Positions 49,493 through 53,894 of a stretch of DNA of 53,894 bases are shown piece by piece. The stretch's first letter is position 1. Each line of letters begins with the position of its first letter. This DNA comes from an uncultured Clostridia bacterium (GTDB lineage: Bacteria > Bacillota > Clostridia > Oscillospirales > CAG-272): assembly GCA_904501765.1 (NCBI GenBank), contig CAJGCM010000004.1:1-53894 (forward strand). Direction: 5' to 3'. Both the position numbers and the translations under genes were made by a program. The notes under the pieces are model-generated. The model saw only the letters and a program-made list of their open reading frames with translations. It was not told where the DNA came from and did not search any database.

Positions 49493-49873
49493 ATGTTTGA
49501 TAAATTGTTTGCCACAATGGACTTTAAGAGTTCAAAAGAACGTAAAAAATTCGAAGACCTGTTTAATCAGTATATGAGCGACCTGCCTCAGAATTTTTAT
49601 GAAAATCAATTCACATTGCAGGCGAAATACCCTGGCACTTCATACGAAGACTGGGTAAAAATACTTAAGCACGGTACATTTGTAACCTGGAAACAGGAAC
49701 AAATTGCCATAATTGCTGAAACGTCTACTGATAAGGCATTGGCAGGTATGGATAAAGACGCATCTACGCTTAATTTGCTTAAGATGCGTCAAGACGTTCT
49801 CAACTCTGAAAAGAAAGTTGAAAAACCCACTATAATCGTAATTCCCGAAGCACTCTTCTTTAAGGAGGATTAG
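49493..49873 (+). CDS. 126-residue unknown protein before the SNF2 helicase
   Basis: SD GAGGTGATGAT. Acidic/basic helical start (KSSKERKKFEDLFNQYMSDL), then KYPGTSYEDWVKILKHGTFV and a charged C-terminus ending in PTIIVIPEALFFKED. Reminiscent of small phage terminase/replisome accessory proteins, but no family is recognised. It is two bases from the SNF2 gene. Confidence 0.78.
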   Translation: MFDKLFATMDFKSSKERKKFEDLFNQYMSDLPQNFYENQFTLQAKYPGTSYEDWVKILKHGTFVTWKQEQIAIIAETSTDKALAGMDKDASTLNLLKMRQDVLNSEKKVEKPTIIVIPEALFFKED

Positions 49874-49875
49874 GT

Positions 49876-51660
49876 ATGGTAAAGTTAAACACATATAAAG
49901 TGTTCAAAAACTTACCGTTCCAGATGTACCTATTGTCCGACCCTACGGTAAAAAGAACGCTACGGGAATTTGATTTCTATAACGTTCGTTTCTACAGAGA
50001 AGAACGTACAAAAGAACCTACAGTCTGCTTAGACTACCCTGCAGGAAACGTATACTGGTTTCTCGACTTTAAGAAAAATATAGAAGACTATATCTTAAAG
50101 AAAGATAACTATTACGAAACCGAATGGAAGCTACTTTTAAGTAGTTTAAAATCTCAAATTAAATCTGAATTTGAAACACTATCTCAAACTTTAAATCTCG
50201 TAAAACCCTGTGAAGTAGTAGATAAGATGAATAAATACAATCTTAGAGACTATCAGGCGTTTGATTTAATACAACTCTGTATTAAAATGAGACAAACCGA
50301 GACGCCTGCAGGGTTAATACTGTCTGAACAACGTACGGGTAAGACGCGTGTAGCAGTAGCCGCTGTAGAAGAACTTATGGCTTCAGGCGGATGCGTTATC
50401 GTAGTATGCCCCAAATCAGCAGTAGACGGTTGGATAACGGAATTTCAAGAAATGGATAGATTTCAAGGAGTCTCTGCTCGTCAAATAAAAGTCTTTAAGC
50501 ATATGCGAGAGATTCACGAACCTGATGCGATAGCAGGACATTGGGGCGTACGTATAATAACGTATGACCTTTTTAAAAGGTTTACTACAGCACAACTGAG
50601 AAAAGCAACCTATGCCGAATACAGTAACGTTATGCTAATATGCGACGAGGTGCATCGCCTTAGAAACTTCAAAACGCTGCAAAGCGACATCCTGTACAGA
50701 TTTAAAGCCAGTTGTTTTAGAGATAAATTAAGCCTACGAATTCTCGGATTAACTGGAACACCTGCTATAAAAAGCAGTTCCGACATTTTCGGTATATTCA
50801 GCCTAATTAACACTTCAAAAATAGGATTTCAACCGTATACGAAAGACTTCAATCAATTTAAAGAATATTTCTATAACTGCGAAGATACTTCATACGGTAA
50901 AATCTGCAAAACGTTAAGAAGAACCCACGAGCTAAACTATTTAGTACAGTCCAGCTCGGTGCAGACAAAGCAAAGAGATTTGCCAATGTTTGCTAACTAT
51001 GAGAAAAAGAATCTGAGCGTATCTCTCACAATGGACGAAGAGCAAGCTAAAATATACCAGAGCGTGAGGGATACGTTTGTATTCGGTGACGAAATAGATT
51101 GTCAAAACGGATTAGTACAGTTGATAAGACTACAGCAAATATGTATAGACCCATCGTCGCTCGTGGCTTCTTACGACCTTCTCGCGCCGAAAATCAAATG
51201 GATTTTACAGTATGCGAAGACAAAGAAGATAAAAACAATAATTATGGCAAAGAAGCTCACCGCTTTAGATGCGGTAGCTAAGGTATTTGACGATAACTGT
51301 ATAGAGTACAGTTATCTAAAAGGAGCTCTATCTATTACTGCCAGAAAAACCGAAGTAGACAAGTTTAGAAATAATTCGGAAGTTCAATTTTTCTTAATAC
51401 AGTTAGACGCTGGCAGAGAAGCTCTGACACTGCCTGAAGCCTCGTGCACTATATTCTTAGACAGAGACTTTGCTCAGGGCTTTAACGAACAGGCAGAAGC
51501 ACGTATGACTCCGATAGACGGGGTGGCACATACCAAATACGTGATTGATTTACTTATGCGAGATACTGTAGAAGAACAAATCTACAATATCCTTGTTATA
51601 AGAAAAGAGAATATTGATAACGTCAATTCTCTTAAAGAAATCTATAAGAAAGGAGGGTAA
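49876..51660 (+). CDS. SNF2/DEAD-type DNA helicase-like ATPase
   Basis: 594 residues. Motif Q-like LRDYQAFDL, motif I SEQRTGKTRVA (K156), motif Ia VIVVCPKSAV, motif II LICDEVHRLRN (D257-H260), motif III LGLTGTPA, and in the second lobe FFLIQLDAGREALTLPEA (motif V) and NEQAEARMTPI (motif VI). This is the SF2/SNF2 set used by phage DNA translocases. The first 110 residues are an additional N-terminal domain. The likely role is DNA translocation or remodelling of recombination or replication intermediates. Confidence 0.93.
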   Translation: MVKLNTYKVFKNLPFQMYLLSDPTVKRTLREFDFYNVRFYREERTKEPTVCLDYPAGNVYWFLDFKKNIEDYILKKDNYYETEWKLLLSSLKSQIKSEFETLSQTLNLVKPCEVVDKMNKYNLRDYQAFDLIQLCIKMRQTETPAGLILSEQRTGKTRVAVAAVEELMASGGCVIVVCPKSAVDGWITEFQEMDRFQGVSARQIKVFKHMREIHEPDAIAGHWGVRIITYDLFKRFTTAQLRKATYAEYSNVMLICDEVHRLRNFKTLQSDILYRFKASCFRDKLSLRILGLTGTPAIKSSSDIFGIFSLINTSKIGFQPYTKDFNQFKEYFYNCEDTSYGKICKTLRRTHELNYLVQSSSVQTKQRDLPMFANYEKKNLSVSLTMDEEQAKIYQSVRDTFVFGDEIDCQNGLVQLIRLQQICIDPSSLVASYDLLAPKIKWILQYAKTKKIKTIIMAKKLTALDAVAKVFDDNCIEYSYLKGALSITARKTEVDKFRNNSEVQFFLIQLDAGREALTLPEASCTIFLDRDFAQGFNEQAEARMTPIDGVAHTKYVIDLLMRDTVEEQIYNILVIRKENIDNVNSLKEIYKKGG

Positions 51661-51662
51661 CC

Positions 51663-52625
51663 GTGGCAGATATGTTCGAGTTCGAAGATATGGAACGTTC
51701 TCAGTCTAAACTTTCAGTGGCAGTCTATGCTCCGTCAGGAGCGGGTAAGACAACCGCAGCTTTGAAGATTGCTAAAGGAATACAGGAGCAACTGTATCCT
51801 GAAGAAAATCTCAAGGATATCGGTCTTTTTATAGATACTGAAAGGCGTAGTTCGACGAAAGCTGTAGGAAGAAGGGTAGGTGGTGAGACTCTTGAACCTT
51901 TGGAGCTTTATGCATTCGAACCCCCGTATGACATTTACAGACTTGCGGAGCTTGTAGATTACGCTATAAACAAACGACATAAGAAAATTATTGTCGTAGA
52001 TTCCTATTCCGCATTCTGGTCAGGATACCAAGGTATTCTGGAGAACGTTGCCGAACTCGACGTTAAGCTTGGCGATGCCAAGAAGATGTACGGCGCGTGG
52101 TCAGAGAAAGAGATTATTCATAAGAAAAATCTTCTCAAAAATCTTATGACCAGTCCTGAAGCGCATATAATAATGTGCTTCAGGGCAAAAACCGAATACG
52201 TAATCGAAACAAACGCCAGAGGCAAAAATGTTCCTAAAGCCATTGGGCTGAAGGAAGATATGCAAGGTGATGTACGTTACGAATTCGATGCAGTACTATC
52301 CTTAGACAAAGACACGCATAACGTCGAGATAGTAAAAGACCGTATAGGCTATGCCGAAATAAGAGCAACCAGTGAAAATCCTGAAGCACCGCTTACTATT
52401 GAAGACGGTAAGCTGTTAGCAAAGCTCGTATCAGAAGGTCTTTCTCTGGAAGAGATAGCTGAACGTAAACGTAATAAGCTTATCTCATTCATTCTTGACG
52501 AAAAACGTCACAAGTCTTCTAAAGTAAAGCGTTTCGAAGACGCAAAGAAAATCGAAATCACTGAAGAATACCTCAATACTCTCGAGTACGACAGTATTCT
52601 TGCATTGGTTAAATACTTAAATTAA
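51663..52625 (+). CDS. Sak4-like RecA-fold recombination ATPase
   Basis: 320 residues, GTG start with AAAGGAGG six bases upstream (an ATG nine bases inside is less well spaced). Walker A APSGAGKTTAAL (K29), Walker B KKIIVVDSYSAFW, and the second half of the RecA-like fold (HIIMCFRAKTEYVIE, then VRYEFDAVLSLDKD). It matches phage AAA_24/Sak4 annealing ATPases rather than host RecA. Together with the DUF669-like SSB immediately downstream and the YqaJ exonuclease it should form a phage recombination set. The last 60 residues are a charged tail. Confidence 0.9.
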   Translation: MADMFEFEDMERSQSKLSVAVYAPSGAGKTTAALKIAKGIQEQLYPEENLKDIGLFIDTERRSSTKAVGRRVGGETLEPLELYAFEPPYDIYRLAELVDYAINKRHKKIIVVDSYSAFWSGYQGILENVAELDVKLGDAKKMYGAWSEKEIIHKKNLLKNLMTSPEAHIIMCFRAKTEYVIETNARGKNVPKAIGLKEDMQGDVRYEFDAVLSLDKDTHNVEIVKDRIGYAEIRATSENPEAPLTIEDGKLLAKLVSEGLSLEEIAERKRNKLISFILDEKRHKSSKVKRFEDAKKIEITEEYLNTLEYDSILALVKYLN

Positions 52626-52638
52626 GAAAGGAAACATT

Positions 52639-53175
52639 ATGGGATTCAGTTTTAAGAAAGTGTGCAGCAACGTAGTTCCTGTCAGCACTTACAAAGCACA
52701 AATCACGGAAGTTAAATTTAAGGAGTCTTCCGACAAGTCTACGCAGTACAATATGGAGGTGCACTACGCAATCGCGGACGGACCTTACGCTAAGCGTACC
52801 ATTATCGACACTATTTACGAAAAGGCATTTGCTTTCAGACTTAAGCCGTTCCTCACTGCTATCGACGCAGACGTGAACCGTGAATTCGAGACTGCCAAGG
52901 AGCTTTACGATTACGGAATTCGTCAGGCAAAGGGCAAGTTCGTAATGATTGACGTAGGCATCAGAACCTACAACGGTAACGAATACAACGAGATTAAGGG
53001 TTGGGCGCCCATTCCCAGCTCTACCACTTCTGCAGAAGACGTTATGTCGGAATTCGGCGTAAATCCCGCAGAAATTCTCCCTAAGACCCCCAGGCTCTCT
53101 GATTTCCCTGACGAGACCGCAAGCGATGAATTCGTACCTATCGCAGACGTCGAAGCCGACGACCTTCCCTTCTAA
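52639..53175 (+). CDS. DUF669-type single-stranded DNA-binding protein
   Basis: 178 residues, SD AGAAAGGAAA. Beta-rich OB-like N-terminal body (YKAQITEVKFKESSDKSTQY; GKFVMIDVGIRTYNGNEYNE), then a Pro/Ser-rich linker and the acidic tail ADDLPF, the typical SSB C-terminal peptide that recruits replication enzymes. This pattern is the DUF669 phage SSB family. Codons are high-expression type. It sits between the Sak4-like ATPase and the primase N-terminus. Confidence 0.9.
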   Translation: MGFSFKKVCSNVVPVSTYKAQITEVKFKESSDKSTQYNMEVHYAIADGPYAKRTIIDTIYEKAFAFRLKPFLTAIDADVNREFETAKELYDYGIRQAKGKFVMIDVGIRTYNGNEYNEIKGWAPIPSSTTSAEDVMSEFGVNPAEILPKTPRLSDFPDETASDEFVPIADVEADDLPF

Positions 53176-53186
53176 GGAGACGCGTT

Positions 53187-53894
53187 ATGGTTGAATACGG
53201 TACAGGTACGACCGCATTTGACCTCGTATTTCCCGATTTGGTAATGGGCGAGAACACTGTTCTTTGCCCATTCCATTCGGAAACGACTCCGTCAATGCAG
53301 ATAAACACAATGCAGAAAATATTCCACTGCTTCGGATGCGGAGCACACGGAACAGAAAACGATTTTATCAGCAAATACTACGGAATTGGAAGAGGTCAAA
53401 CCAGTTCGTTTAAAGAAGCTTTATTTAAATCCGACAGCCTTGCAGATTATGAAGCATTTGCACGCTCTGGAGGAGAGTATAAGGCAAACTATACATACCT
53501 CGAACTCAAGAAACTCGGAGTGTCCGATACCGTTCTTGAGGACCTTATGGTAGGTTCTGAAGTCTTTTCGGTAATGGATGACGATTCTGGCGAGCTTTCT
53601 ATAGCTCCCAGTAAAACATCCACACGACTTGTGTTCCCTATCATTATGAAAGATAGAGTTCTTGATTTAAGAACTTACACCACAGACCCTGCAATACGCC
53701 CTAAGAGTACATCTAAAACAGGCGCTCCTGCAGGGCTTATTCTTCCATACCATCTTTGGGAATCGGATAACTCTATGACCGTTATTTGCGAAGGTGAAAA
53801 GGATATGGCTATAGCAAGAACACATGGATTCAATGCCATAACACTAACAGGCGGCGAACAATGTGTTCCAGCTACACCAAAATTCTTCAAAGAC
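53187..53894 (+). CDS. DNA primase N-terminal part (zinc finger plus TOPRIM start; 3' end cut)
   Basis: 236 codons run off the right edge. SD AAGGAGA. Residues about 27-53 have CPFH...FHCFGCGA, a CHC2-type zinc finger that reads the template. A catalytic core follows, and near the edge VICEGEKDMAIARTHGFNAI is the conserved glutamate strand of TOPRIM. The second TOPRIM half (DND) is at the left edge of the window, so in the intact phage this should be one primase-helicase gene. The last 71 bases are a diverged version of bases 1-71. Confidence 0.92.
   Translation, partial: MVEYGTGTTAFDLVFPDLVMGENTVLCPFHSETTPSMQINTMQKIFHCFGCGAHGTENDFISKYYGIGRGQTSSFKEALFKSDSLADYEAFARSGGEYKANYTYLELKKLGVSDTVLEDLMVGSEVFSVMDDDSGELSIAPSKTSTRLVFPIIMKDRVLDLRTYTTDPAIRPKSTSKTGAPAGLILPYHLWESDNSMTVICEGEKDMAIARTHGFNAITLTGGEQCVPATPKFFKD

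Noticed and set aside
1..53894. Alternative genetic code (stop recoding)
   Set aside because: TAA, TAG and TGA all occur as ordinary gene ends, and conserved genes such as PolA, TerL and FtsH-like have no internal stops. The unusual tRNA does not have a stop anticodon.
1..53894. Temperate lifestyle (integrase, CI-like repressor, att site)
   Set aside because: No recombinase, excisionase or typical repressor seen in any frame; the single HTH/zinc protein at 40156 is not enough.

Overview
The window is almost the whole genome of a tailed phage with podovirus-type virion genes, probably infecting a Firmicutes/Clostridia-like host. The host guess rests on near-perfect sigma-A-type promoters (TTGACA-17-TATAAT, several with TGn extended -10), strong AGGAGG ribosome binding sites, a SpoVG homologue and a DUF6440-like lipoprotein. 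I found no integrase, repressor, excisionase, phage RNA polymerase or recognisable endolysin. A primase gene appears cut by the two window ends. This fits a circular or circularly permuted genome opened inside that gene, although the two ends carry diverged rather than identical copies of one 71-nt segment.

Layout. (1) 1-6717, plus strand: the MCM-like helicase half of a TOPRIM primase-helicase, a family A DNA polymerase, a RuvC-like nuclease, a Cys-rich miniprotein, a solitary MazF/PemK-like protein, a YqaJ-type exonuclease and a small unknown. (2) 6698-6828: an independent small-RNA gene with consensus promoter and intrinsic terminator, placed where the two transcription units converge. (3) 6846-36659, minus strand: the virion block. 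Read in transcription order (right to left) it holds putative small terminase, TerL, a coiled-coil protein, portal, scaffold-like protein, N4-gp56-like capsid protein, a small head protein, head-tail adaptor, large tail tube/nozzle protein, tail fibre, several small Gly/Asn/Cys-rich or Arg/Ser/Asp-rich proteins, a papain-like Cys-protease candidate, four membrane proteins, and internal/ejection proteins ending in one of about 2,118 residues. At least five sigma-A-like promoters and several hairpin terminators split it into sub-operons. (4) 36660-36995: divergent intergenic region with a 29-nt mirror repeat and 9-nt direct repeats, a candidate origin or control region. (5) 36996-42521, plus: short probably early genes, an RNA cluster (an odd tRNA, a structured RNA, tRNA-Gln), HTH/zinc and Cys-rich small proteins, a lipoprotein and SpoVG. 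(6) 42617-53894, plus: an FtsH-like AAA+ zinc protease, a MoxR/CobS-type AAA+ ATPase, a CobT-like VWA protein, two small unknowns, an SNF2-type helicase, a Sak4-like ATPase, a DUF669-type SSB and the primase N-terminus.

How it works together. The replication/recombination set (primase-helicase, Pol A, SSB, Sak4-like ATPase, YqaJ exonuclease, RuvC, SNF2) runs rightward and would continue across the window ends. Virion genes run leftward and meet it at the small RNA. The most unusual part is the FtsH-like / MoxR / VWA trio: a soluble FtsH-type protease beside a CobS/CobT-like chaperone pair, embedded just upstream of replication genes. It looks like a phage-encoded protein-remodelling and degradation module. 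Second is the dense non-coding RNA content, with two consensus promoters sharing a start-site motif.
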